From Telopea speciosissima (Eukaryota > Streptophyta > Magnoliopsida > Proteales > Proteaceae): a stretch of DNA of 64,000 nt. The DNA is taken from positions 10,181,307-10,245,306 of the forward strand of contig NC_057920.1 in the NCBI RefSeq assembly GCF_018873765.1. Direction: 5' to 3'. Position numbers and translations under genes: made by a program. The notes beneath the pieces are model-generated. The model worked only from the letters and a program-made list of their open reading frames with translations, did not search any database and had not been told where the DNA came from. Shown one piece after another: positions 1-10,405 of this stretch (position 1 is its first letter; each line of letters begins with the position of its first letter).

Positions 1-975
1 AATGAATTTAAGATAATTTCTTATGATTTCTCGCTTATTTGATCACCTCAGAGCTATAAATGAACTTGAAATCACTTAACAACCTACTATCCTTTTAAGG
101 AAAAGATTTTAGACACCAATAACGTGGGAGTTTTACACAAATAACGTGAGAGATATTCTCACTTAATGACCTACAATCCTTTAAGAAAAAAGATTTTTGT
201 GAGAGATATTCCTCACAAATTGCTTATTTAGCCATGTTTACAAAAAAAAGTTGTATTAATTGTAATCAAATGAGGGATGGGTGATTTTAAGATCATTTCT
301 TCTGATCTCTCACTTACTTGGTCACCTCAGAGCTTTTTTTTCTGGAATTGGAGAGCTTTAATAGGGAAGGGGAGGGGAGGGATAAGGGAAGATGGGTGAT
401 TTTAAGAAATGATCTCTCACTTATTTGGTCACCTCAGAGCTTTAAATGAACCCGGAATCTCATTTAACAACCTACCATCCTTTAAGGGAAAAGATTTCTA
501 GTGCAAATAATGTCGGACATATTCTCACATGGGATTGCTTATTTAGTTGTGTTTACAAAAAAAATGTAGTCATTTTAATCATGCAAGAGATCTAGATGGG
601 TAAATTTAAGATCAGTTCTTATCATCTCTTACTTATTTGGTCACCTTAGAGCTCTAAATGAGCCCAAATTCTCATTTAACAACCTACCATCCTTTAAGGG
701 AAAAGATTTCCAGTGCAAATAATGTGAGAGATATTCTCACACGGATTGTTAGTTGTATGTGTCTACAAAAAGAATTGTTTATTTCTTATGATTTCTTATT
801 TGGTCATCTCAGAATTTTAAATGAACTCGAAATCTCATTTAACAACCTACCATTCTTTTAAGGAAAAAGATTTTCAATGCAAATAACATGAGAGATATTT
901 CCACACGGATTGCTTATTTAAGCTGTGTTTTTCTAAAAAAATTATTCAATTTAATCATATGAGAGATGGGGAAAA
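1..975. repeat. Degenerate tandem repeat array
   Basis: About four diverged copies of a 180-300 bp unit are visible. Each contains a block resembling cttatttggtcacctcagag, followed by a stretch like aacctaccatcctttaaggg and a block like gagagatattctcac. Copies lie roughly at 1-255, 391-570, 596-790 and 780-960, with a partial copy at 273-340. Spacing and sequence vary, so the array is old. No coding potential is evident. Confidence 0.7.
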
Positions 976-1203
976 TATTAAGCATGAAAAATGTTGTTTC
1001 CATTGGTCATGTAATCATTTTCTGGTGTTTGACCTGAAGATTGATTTCTTCTGGGGTGCTAGCTAGATATTATTCTAGAAATCTATATGGGATCGGACGA
1101 TTCATATTGGTATCAATAGAGGCTTTAGTCTCTTGAGGTTGACCTGAAGATTGATTCCTTCCAGAAAATTTTGTATTCCCTCCAATTCTCAAGCGCTTAC
1201 TTC

Positions 1204-1326
1204 TGATGAGGAGTAACCACGTGTACCTATATATATTCTACTAGGTTCTAGAATCAGTTATGAGAAATGTAATTGTCTATATATTACTGAGAGATGAATA
1301 AAGAAGATACACTTTTATTTCTAACA
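1204..1326 (+). repeat. 5' LTR of the Copia element
   Basis: The 123-bp repeat begins TGATGAGGAG and ends TAACA, giving the normal TG...CA ends. It contains gagatgaataaagaag near its 3' side, where aataaa may act as a polyadenylation signal. The primer-binding site follows immediately. Confidence 0.95.
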
Positions 1327-1434
1327 TGGTATCAGCTAAGCTTTTCTCACTCTGACAAGTTCTTTTCTCGATCTTGCTGTCCTTTCTTTTTTTTTGCTTT
1401 CTTGATTTCGTCTTCTTTTTCTGGTTCGTCTCTC

Positions 1435-4400
1435 ATGGCGTCTCCTTCGCTTACTACGAATCCCTGTTCTCCTCTGGTCACTCTTAATGTCTCGCCCTAT
1501 CTGCCTCTCAAGCTTTCTGCATCTAATTTCCCTTTATGGCGAGCTCAGTTCATTCCTCTACTGAGGGGATACGATCTTCTTGGTTTTGTCGACGGTAGTT
1601 GCTCTCATCCATCACCGGTGCCTGATTCGCCTAATTCTGATGTGGCTTCCCTTGCCTTGCTATGGGATCGTCAAGATTAACTCATATTGAGTTGGATCAT
1701 CTCTTCACTGACGGAAACCACCTTATCGCAGGTGGTCGCCTCTCCCACCGCAAAGCATGCCTGGGACACTCTAGCTCGAATCTAAGCGCCTTCTTCTCGT
1801 ACACGCATTTTGGATCTTAAAGATTGCCTTTCTCACCTACAGAAGGGGTCTGACACTGTTGCAGCTTATCTCCTGAAGCTTCGATCCATATCTGATGCTC
1901 TGGCTGCCATCGATCAACCGTTTAGCGATGAGGATCTTGTGCTGACCACACTTCGTGGCTTAGGTTCTGAATACCGTGATTTTGCCACGTCTATTCAACT
2001 GCGTGCAGAACCAGTCTGCTTTATTGATCTTACGAATCTGCTACTCAGCCACGAGAGATTCCTTCAATCCATTTTTGATGAGGTTGCCTCTTCAGTTGCG
2101 ACGGCGAATATGGCCTCTGATTCTGTGAGAAATGCTATGTTCCAGAGCAACAAGTGATATGTGAACTCAAGATTCAACCGCAATCATGGTAACCAGCATT
2201 CGTTTCCACGCTACAACAATCGCTCTACCGATCGTGATTAGTATTCCTCCGACACTGGTGGTCAACGTGCTTAAGAACAAATGTCCTCCGATTCTAGATC
2301 TGGAGTTCGCTCTCGCTCCTATGGCAAGACAGTGAGCTCTTAGTCACAGTCCTCTCAATCTGGTTCTGGTCTTCCAGCGCCTTCTTCACGTTCTGCTTGC
2401 CAAATCTATGGCAACGAAGGTCACTTTGCTTCTTTGTGTTCCCAGCATTACAATCATGCCTTTCTTGGTAATGCTTGCTTTTATTCTTCTGGTATCTCTA
2501 CTCCTTGCACTACATGGCTATTAGACTCTGGTTCTAATAACCATTTGACTGCAGATATGAGCAATCTTGCTCTAAGTGAACCTTTTTCTGGCCCTGAACA
2601 GATCATAGTAGGAAATGGTCAAGGTCTGTCAATAACTAGCACTGGTTCTACTGCTGTAATTGCACCTTCTTGTTGCTTTAATCTTTCTAATATTTTGTGT
2701 GGCCTGCTATTCACAAGAATTTGATTTCCATTCAACGCTTCTGTCATGATAATCATACCTTCTTTGAATTTCACTCTAATTGTTTTTTGATTAAGGATCA
2801 GGAGACCGGCCGGACATTATATCAAGGCCAGAGTAATAATGGTCTATATGAGATCCATCTACCTCTGCATGGTGGTTCCTTTTCAAACTCTGCAGTTAGT
2901 GCAACCATGGATCATTGGCATTCCAGACTTGGACATCCATCCCTTAAGACTGTTCGCCATATTGGTCATTCCTTTGGCTTACCTGTATCTAGTAATAATT
3001 CATCTTTCTGTGAGGCATGTAATTGTTCTAAGAGTCATAGACTTTCTCTTACTACTTCACCATCTATTAGTACTTCACCTTTGGATTTACTGCACTGTGA
3101 TGTTTGGGGGCCAGCCCCAGTTGTTTCCCATGACAAGTATCGTTTCTATGTTTTGTTTGTTGATGACTATAGCAAGTACTCATGGTTGTTTCCAATTGCT
3201 AAAAAGTCTGATGTGTTACCTATATTCACTAGGTTCAAACTAATGGTTGAAAATTTCTTTTCTACCAAGATTAAATGCTTACAAACAGAAGGTGGAGGTG
3301 AATTTTTGGGGCTAGATTCCTTTTTGGGCTCTCATGGTATTTTCAGGAGGGTTTCTTGCCCTCACACACAGGCCTAAAATGGCGCCACTGAGCGCAAACA
3401 TCGCCATATTGTAGAAGCTAGCCTTGCACTTCTATTTCATGCCAGCCTCCCAACTGCGTTTTGGTCTTATGCGTTCTCCATAGCAGTTTATCTGATCAAC
3501 AGACTACCATCTTTGTTAATTCAACATGATAATCCATTTCATTATCTTTTTGGGTCCTCACCTTACTATTCTTTCCTAAAGACCTTTGGTTGTTTGTGCT
3601 TCCCATACTTGCGTCCTTTCAATACCCACAAGCTTGAGCCACGCTCCAAACCTTGTGTGTTTTTGAGATATTCTTTGACCCACAAAGGGTACAAGTACCT
3701 TGATGCTACTACCAACCGGTTATATACAAGCCAGCATGTCACTTTTGTTGAGGATGTGTTCCCCTTTAAAGAAAAGTTTACCTGGGGAGGTTCACTACAG
3801 TTTGTGGTTGATGATTGGTGCTCTTTGTTCCCTTCTAGATCAGTTGTTGGCCCATCACCACCTATGCAACCACCACGGCTTGTTATAGGCCCATTTGGCC
3901 CGCCACAGTTGTTTACCATCTCATCTGACTCAACACTATGTGTTGATAGCCCATCTGGCCTAGCGCCATGTGCTACTGGTTCTTCACCTTTGCAATGTCT
4001 TGCTGGCCCATCTGAGGTCGGTAATTCTATGGATACATATTCAGAAACTGAAGCCCGATTGGATGTCACACATGTGCCATTCGTTGTCCAAGATGGGCTT
4101 CCAGCAGTGCAGCCTGGCTCTACGCATGTCTCTGTACATCCTATGACCACTCGATCTCGTACTGGAACTTTAAGGGCGCCAACGCGCCTTAACCTTACTG
4201 CTGCGCTGCCATCCAACTTTGCCACCATGGAACCCACGTGTTACTCACAGGCCTTAAAAGATCCAAACTGGCGAAGTGCTATGAATGAGGAGTTTGATGC
4301 GCTCCTCAGTACTGGTACATGGTCTCTTATGCCACCCACGCCTAAGCAAAATGTGGTAGGCTGCAAATGGGTTTTTCGTATTAAACGGCGCTCTGATGGC

Positions 4401-5777
4401 ACAATCGAGCGCTACAAGGCCCGTCTTGTGGCCAAAGGATTTCACCAACGCCTAGGAATTGACTACACGGAAGCATTTAGTCCCGTGGTCAAACCGGCGA
4501 TAATACGCTTGGTCCTATCTCTTACTATTTCTCGGCAATGGCCTGTGCGGCAATTGGATATTAACAATGCTTTCCTCAATGGACTGTTGACTAAGGATGT
4601 GTTCATGATTCAGCCACCGGGCTTTGTGGATCCAGCCCATCCGCAGCATGTATGTCACCTATACAAGTCACTCTATGGCCTCAAACAGGCACCGCGAGCA
4701 TGGTACACTAGGCTTTGCGAATTTTTGGTTGGTTATGGCTTTGCCTCCTCTAAAACGGACACGTCATTATTTGTCTATAGACATGGTGGTGTGATCCTGT
4801 ATTGCTTGGTCTATGTTGATGACCTACTCATCACTGGAAGCTCCAATAAGGCAATCACAAGTCTTATCACCACTTTATCAGCTACCTTTGCTCTAAAGGA
4901 CCTGGGCAATCTCAACTATTTTTTGGGCATAGAGGTTTCTCGTTCGGCTGCTGGAATATTTCTATCTCAACGCAAGTACGTTTTGGATCTACTTCATAGC
5001 ACAAACATGCTTGATGCAAAGCCAATTTCCACTCCAATGGCCACCAATCACGGCCTTATTGTTCACTCGGGTACTCCCCTTATTGATGGGACTGAGTATA
5101 GACGTGTTATTGGGGCTTTTTAGTACTTACTCATGACCAGACTGGGCATCAGCTTCGTTATTAACAAGCTGGCCCAGTACATGCATCAGCCCACGGATGT
5201 GCACTGGTCAGCAGCTAAGCGTGTCTTACGCTATCTCAAGCTCACCTTGGCCGATGGGATCTTGCTTCGCCCATCCACTTCAGTTGGTTTACAAGCTTAT
5301 GCGGATGCGGATTGGGCTGGTTGCCCGGATGATAGGAAGTCCACTACTGGTTATGCAGTTTTTCTTGGCCACAACCTCATCTCTTGGAGCTCGAAGAAGC
5401 AAAAAACGGTCTCTCGATCTTTTACTGAGGTTGAGTATCGGGCTGTGGCAATTGCTGTCACTGAGTTGGTCTGGCTACGGTCTCTACTTCAGGAGTTGGG
5501 TGTCTTTGTTCCTCACCAGCCTGTTATCTGGTGTGACAACATTGGTGCGACATACTTATCGGCCAATCCGGTGTTTCACGCATGTATGAAGCACATTGAG
5601 ATAGACTTCCATTTTGTTCGTGATATGGTTGCCTCTCAACAACTTGCTGTCCGCTATGTCTCGACTATTGATCAACTAGCCGATTTGCTCACCAAGAGTT
5701 TGTCTCGCCCACGGTTCGCTTGGTTAAAGGGCAAGCTTACAGTAGGCTCACCTCCCGTACAGCTTGAGGGGGGGTAA
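1435..5777 (+). pseudogene. Copia gag-pol polyprotein, disrupted
   Basis: The likely start is the ATG at 1435. Gag is read in one frame to about 2724 but is cut by stops at 1678, 1783, 2158, 2239, 2272 and 2341. The zinc knuckle at about 2398-2439 has Tyr in place of its second Cys. The protease DSG motif is at 2524-2532. A one-base shift near 2700 moves the rest into another frame. Integrase follows: HHCC-type region about 2910-3030, and a core in which the usual second Asp appears as Glu (TEGGGEF, about 3285). A stop lies at 3375-3377. Reverse transcriptase has YVDD at 4812-4823. A stop at 5121-5123 precedes RNase H (ADADWAG about 5299), and the frame ends at 5777 inside the 3' LTR. Several stops sit where the family has Gln, consistent with C-to-T change at CAA or CAG. 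The reverse transcriptase stretch is otherwise long and open. Confidence 0.92.
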
Positions 5778-5897
5778 TGAGGAGTAGCCACGTGTACCTA
5801 TGTATATTCTACTAGGTTCTAGAATAAGTTATGAGAAATGTAATTGTCTATATATTACTAAGAGATGAATAAAGAAGATACACTTTTATTTCTAACA
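5775..5897 (+). repeat. 3' LTR of the Copia element
   Basis: This matches 1204-1326 over the full 123 bp with five substitutions. Its first dinucleotide is TA instead of TG, a terminal change that would itself hinder integration. The polypurine tract abuts it at about 5766-5774. Confidence 0.95.
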
Positions 5898-5939
5898 ACT
5901 TCATTATTAATGGCGATTTTTGGGTTCTTCATCCATGCG

Positions 5940-6240
5940 CAATTTTTTGTGTTAAGTACTTGATTGATACGCCAAAAGCTCTAGAGCCGATGGAACGTGT
6001 TAAATCAAGGTCCTCAACGACTCTCACTCTGGCGGTAGGTAGATCTAGGTAGCCCTCTTTGTGTCTCGAACCCGTGACGTAATGCCTGACTCTGATACCA
6101 AATTTTAGGTATTTGATCGATACGCTAAAAACTCCAGAAGTGATGAAACGTGTTAAATCAAACATTTTAATCTGTCACATACTAAGCTAACCCAATCTGA
6201 CGCCTATACACTAGAGTAAGCCCCATTAGACACATAACAT
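5940..6240 (-). mobile_element. TRIM-like LTR fragment (candidate)
   Basis: A repeat of about 52 bp occurs at 5956-6006 and 6108-6160 (gatacgccaaaagctc against gatacgctaaaaactc). On the minus strand the inner edge of the upstream copy is followed by TTGGTATCAGAGTC, a typical Copia/TRIM primer-binding sequence. Only about 100 bp separates the copies. This could be a terminal-repeat retrotransposon in miniature with one truncated LTR, or a simple local duplication. The start of the second repeat is not shared, so boundaries are uncertain. Confidence 0.4.
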
Positions 6241-6379
6241 TTTGCCTCTTTCAGTTAGTACAGAAGAGCAGTGTTGAGAACCCAAAAATGGTTTTCAATT
6301 TAGAGTTTATTACTAAGTTTCAGAGAGGATCAGAGAAGCGATCCACGCATGCTTATCTATAAGCAAACTTGGGAGTTCT

Positions 6380-6645
6380 ACAGTAGATTACATCAATATA
6401 CTCTAGAATTACCAGGTGAATAGAATGCCACTTGGCATATCAGAACAATTAGTAAGTAGATCGGACGGCTTATATCATCCAACAGTAGATTCCTTGACCC
6501 CTACAGTAGATTACATCATATTATTCTAGAATTTTTTTTGGTAACGCATATTATTCTAGAATTACCAGGTGAATAGAATGCCACTTGGCATATCAGAACA
6601 ATTAGTAAGTAGATCGGACGGATTATATCATCCAACAGTAGCATC
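6380..6645. repeat. Tandem duplication of about 100 bp
   Basis: A block containing gaatagaatgccacttggca and agtaagtagatcggacgg occurs at about 6380-6488 and again at about 6544-6641, nearly identical. A short T-rich spacer separates the copies. It lies just upstream of the RING gene region and looks like recent local slippage of an older repeat. Confidence 0.8.
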
Positions 6646-6705
6646 CTAAACGAGCGAGTTTCTACGGTTAAATGCGAATGGATCGAGTTGAATTAATTGA
6701 TATTG

Positions 6706-6804
6706 CAGGCCAGACTCGAGAGAGGGCTTACGCCTGAAAAGGTTTCAAACTTGGCTAAAGCTATCTTTTTTCGGTTGGATTCTGATCGTTTTCAATCCAT
6801 TACT
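6706..6804 (+). other. Exon-like open segment upstream of the RING gene
   Basis: A 33-codon open stretch follows ttgatattgcag and ends at AAG before gtttgcc, so it has both a plausible acceptor and a plausible donor. It reads ARLERGLTPEK and onward, moderately charged. I do not recognise the protein. It may be a 5' untranslated or alternative first-exon segment of the downstream RING gene, or a captured exon. Confidence 0.3.
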
Positions 6805-7334
6805 AAGGTTTGCCCTAACTTTCTCTCGATCTTCTTTTCTTATTATTGTATCTTCGTCGTGTCTGGGGTTTTTGAATTTCAAGTATTCGATCCGTTTTCG
6901 ACAGGAAAAATACAAACCTTCCCGTTTTTTGATTACATGACGACGGTATGGTTCTGTTAATGATAATTTCTCCTTTTATCTCCAAATATATGATTTATCC
7001 GCATTTCCATGTGGGGTTTTCCAAAGCCTCTTCCTTTTTCCCTTTTGGATTTTTCGAATACGACATGAAGGCGTACTGGGTTTGTGGTCGAATCGTATGA
7101 ATATCAGAACTCGCCTCTTTTATTCTTGTTAAATTCTCTTCAATAACTAGAATTATGTTCCTTTTTCTTTCTTTTTTTTGTTGCTCCGAAGCCAGAAATA
7201 TCTTCTGATGTTTCTGATCCTAAATGAATAATCTCAATTTAGGTGTTGTTTTCATGTTTGAACTTGGCCCCCCCCCCTTCTCTCTTCATATTTCCAGTTT
7301 TTTTTTTTTGAGGGGATGCTTTGTTATTTTGTTT

Positions 7335-7364
7335 TTGTTGATTGTTCGTCTGTATGATTTGCAG
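7335..7364 (+). other. Probable 3' end of a 5'-UTR intron of the RING gene
   Basis: A T-rich tract ends in tgatttgcag at 7364, 19 nt before the chosen ATG. The matching donor upstream was not settled; several GT candidates lie between 6800 and 7240. Confidence 0.5.
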
Positions 7365-7383
7365 GTTTATTTTGTATTTGGAG

Positions 7384-8073
7384 ATGGCAAGTGGATTTGG
7401 GGAATCAACTAGCAAGCCGCCCCAAAGCCCTTCTTGCTCAGGCAGTGGTAGCAACGATGCTGGTAACTTTGAGTGCAATATCTGCTTCGAATTGGCGCAG
7501 GAACCAATTGTGACTTTGTGTGGTCACCTTTTCTGTTGGCCTTGCCTTTACAAGTGGCTCCACATTCACTCGCATTCTCAGGAGTGCCCAGTTTGTAAGG
7601 CTCTTATACAGGAAGAGAAATTGGTTCCTCTTTATGGCAGGGGAAAGACACCCAGTGATCCAAGATCAAAATCAATTCCTGGAGTTAATATTCCCAATCG
7701 TCCAGCTGGGCAGAGGCCGGAAACTGCTCCCCCACCAGACGCTAACCATTTCCCACAGCATGGGCATGGGCATGGGATGGGCTTCATGGGGTTCCCTCCA
7801 ATGGCAACTGCGAGGTTTGGGAACTTCACACTCTCTGCGGCATTTGGTGGTCTGATTCCATCCCTGTTTAATCTCCAGGTGCATGGGATCCCTGATGCAA
7901 CTGTTTATGGAGCTGCTGCCGGTTTTCCCTATGGATTTTCTAATTCATTTCATGGGGCTCATCCCCATGGGTTCACTCAACCCACAAGTCAAGGTCAACA
8001 GGCTGATTCCTATTTGAAGACGCTGCTTTCTCTGGTTGGTTTCTTGGTGATCCTTGCTCTACTTTGGTCGTAG
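7384..8073 (+). CDS. RING-type E3 ubiquitin ligase, RNF5/RNF185/RMA-like, membrane anchored
   Basis: The 229-residue protein is intronless in its coding part. A C3HC4 RING finger spans residues 31-71, with Cys31, Cys34, Cys46, His48, Cys51, Cys54, Cys68 and Cys71 all present. The middle is rich in Gly, Pro, His and Phe. A hydrophobic tail at residues 211-229 is a C-terminal membrane anchor. This is the architecture of small ER-anchored ligases that pass ubiquitin from an E2 to misfolded or regulated membrane proteins (known for RNF5 and plant RMA proteins). I chose the ATG at 7384 because an in-frame upstream start at 7342 would include a probable intron end: a pyrimidine-rich tract and tttgcag ending at 7364 suggest a 5'-UTR intron. 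Length fits the family. The closest Arabidopsis relatives I recall are of the At1g19310/At1g74990 type. Confidence 0.93.
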   Translation: MASGFGESTSKPPQSPSCSGSGSNDAGNFECNICFELAQEPIVTLCGHLFCWPCLYKWLHIHSHSQECPVCKALIQEEKLVPLYGRGKTPSDPRSKSIPGVNIPNRPAGQRPETAPPPDANHFPQHGHGHGMGFMGFPPMATARFGNFTLSAAFGGLIPSLFNLQVHGIPDATVYGAAAGFPYGFSNSFHGAHPHGFTQPTSQGQQADSYLKTLLSLVGFLVILALLWS

Positions 8074-8291
8074 TTGAATGTCCCTACCAGCATTTGTATT
8101 GCTGAGGGATATCCATGATAATTATAATCACATGTTTGTAAATTCATGAGTTTAATTGAGGTTTATGGTTGAGGAAATTGTCCGTATGATACTTTTTTGC
8201 TTCTCTTGTGGCTTGTGTTATTTCAGCCATTAGCATTTGTAATGTGACTTAAAATGTCTCTTAACTGGATTGAAGACCTCTATTACCATTT

Positions 8292-8352
8292 AAAAAAAAA
8301 AGAAAAAGAAAAAGAAAAGGATTGCAGACTTATATCCTCCCTCTCTCTCTCG
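8292..8352. repeat. Low-complexity A-rich and CT tracts
   Basis: An A/G-rich run followed by a short (CT)n tract lies downstream of the RING gene. It may mark the end of its 3' UTR or a retroposed tail. The interval to 8890 holds no gene I can recognise. Confidence 0.6.
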
Positions 8353-8891
8353 CTCATTTAAAAGCTTGTGAATGTTAAAGCATGATGCATCATCAAAGTG
8401 CAGATTAATGTGTTAACTCAAGTTTGTCACTTTTTCCCCTTCAAATCTTATTCGTGCATTTTTTGTATGCATTAAAAATTAGCATACTTATGTTTTGTAG
8501 CTCTTTACAGTTTTAACATAATAATTTCTGTATGCTCCGTAATGAAAATTATTCTTTATTTTATCAATTTTGCCTCCGCCCTTACATTTAACTAGCTTGT
8601 AGTGGTGAATGTCCATAGTTATGAATTTTAAGTATCATAGTACAACTTAGCAAGATAGTCAATGGCATTGTAAGAAGGATTAACAGGATTTTCATGCCGC
8701 AGTTATGATCTTGAAATAATACTGTGAGCTTTGACTGTTAACCTGTTTTGTGTATGTCTTGAATCAAGTAGTTAATGTTGGTTGTCATTAGCTGATTAAT
8801 ATTAGGGTATTGGATTCAGGTTGTCTGATTTCTCAGTTGGGAGCTTCCGCTATTTAGTAGAAGTAGCACACTCAATTTCTGTAGTTATGGG

Positions 8892-10397
8892 CATAGTACA
8901 AAATCTCGCGAAATCTCGGTCAAGATCCCGAATATTTCGAGTATCTAGACCTGACCAAAACGAAACAGCAGCTCAAATAAAAAAAATGAAAAAAACTCGG
9001 TCAAAATTTCGACCATCTCGCAATATCTCGAGACAAAATCAAAATTTCGCAAGATATCGAGATTCCTTTTTCAAAAGTAGCTTTATAAATACCAAAACTC
9101 GTTAGTCTTTCGACCGAGACTTAACAAGCTCTGGCTTTTTGGGTTTTTTTTCTCCTTGTTCTTCATCTTTTCCCTTCTCCTTGCTGATTCTTGCACCTGC
9201 CTTTGAATTTTCGCCGCATCTACGCCGGAGAACACAACATTAGCATATTTGTGAAGCTTTTCCACTATTTCAGGTAAAATCAATTTATCCGAAAATGCTT
9301 TTTTGAAAGAAGCATGATCAATATTTGTTTGTTTGTGATCAAATTAATATATGTTAGACATCAGAGGCCGATCTACAACCTCATGTTGAAATTTTTTTTC
9401 TATATATATATATATATATTATTTTTTTATTTTTCTACTTCAAAATTTTGATTTTCTTACAAAAAGAATGTACAAAAAATAGTTATGTACATTGTCTAGT
9501 GATCAATTAACTATCTTTTCCATCCATTCCCAGTTTTGAATACGACTCCCACTCACAAGGACATAGTGGATCATCTTTCCTACCTAACCCACCAGCTGTA
9601 CCTGTACATGCTCCCAGAGGCGTCATATCATAGTGGATCAGTGGGCAGTACTTCTTCACAGTTTGGTGACCCAGATCCTAGGATAGGTTACCTTCAGTAT
9701 GTTAATGATGCAATTTACATGACCACTGTGGATGACTACACTCGTTTCTTCTCCCATACTATGACGTGACATTTATTTGTCCTACAGTCTGAGAACAATG
9801 CATGTCGGCTCCATCGGACTAGGAGTGGGGTGGATCCTGGACGTCGGAGTAATTATTATTAGAATATTTGTAAACATTTGAGTCACTAGATGACTACTTG
9901 ATTTGTATTGGACTATTGGGGAAATTGTCATATTGATATCTTCTTAACTTGTTATTTACTTATTGTACTTAATATTATGACTTAAGTTATGACTTATGAG
10001 TCATTCACTTTATGTTTCCAACTTCCAAGTCAATGTACTTATTTAAATTGCTTATTAATCTTTAATTTATTATGTCCTCTAGTACTTTAAGTCTTAAACA
10101 ATGTGTATGTGTAATTAACTAAGTTATACATTAGGATTCGACCGTACATTGCCAATCAATGGTGCAAATCCAAAACACCACTTTGGGTGACTATTTTTGC
10201 AATTTGAACATTTAAATGTATTTATATAGCCTAAAATAGGGTTTCCATGAAGTTTCAGGCCTTAACTTGGCCTAAAACCCACCGAAATGACCTACCGAAA
10301 CATAACAGAAAAATGCAAAATTTCTACCGAAATATCCGGAATTTCGGATATTTCGGTCAGCCCGAAACACCAAAACGAAACGAGTTTTTGAACTATG
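8892..10397. mobile_element. Non-autonomous hAT-type DNA transposon, 1.5 kb
   Basis: The ends are 17-bp inverted repeats: CATAGTACAAAATCTCG at 8892-8908 against the reverse complement of 10381-10397, with two mismatches. An exact 8-bp direct repeat GTTATGGG flanks both sides (8884-8891 and 10398-10405), the target size of hAT elements. Subterminal regions are rich in tctcg/cgaaat motifs in both orientations, as expected for transposase-binding arrays. A 77-codon open piece at 9536-9769 (TTG first, probably an exon fragment) ends in VDDYTRFFSHTMT and may be a leftover of a transposase-linked exon. No full transposase is present. Confidence 0.88.
9536..9769 (+). pseudogene. Open exon remnant inside the hAT-type element
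   Basis: About 77 codons are open after an acceptor-like cattcccag. The piece is hydrophilic, rich in Tyr, Ser and Asp, and ends at TGA. It starts without ATG. It sits centrally in the hAT-type element, so it is most simply a decayed exon of the parent autonomous element. I could not confirm a domain. Confidence 0.4.
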
Positions 10398-10405
10398 GTT
10401 ATGGG

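Larger units (their letters stand above)
1199..5902 (+). mobile_element. Ty1-copia LTR retrotransposon, near full length, non-functional coding region
   Basis: The element runs 1204-5897 and is flanked by the exact 5-bp target duplication ACTTC at 1199-1203 and 5898-5902. Two 123-bp LTRs bound a primer-binding site at 1327 (tggtatcag), gag, protease, integrase, reverse transcriptase and RNase H in the Copia order, and a polypurine tract (gaggggggg) directly before the 3' LTR. The LTRs differ at 5 of 123 positions by eye, about 96% identity, so the insertion is moderately recent. The coding region carries several in-frame stops and one frameshift, so the element is not autonomous as read. LTRs of 123 bp are short for a full-length Copia element. 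Confidence 0.96.

Noticed and set aside
3566..4237. A 223-codon open frame antisense to the Copia pol region
   Set aside because: It lies opposite a clearly homologous integrase/reverse transcriptase frame and has no recognisable domain; it is a shadow of the sense codons.
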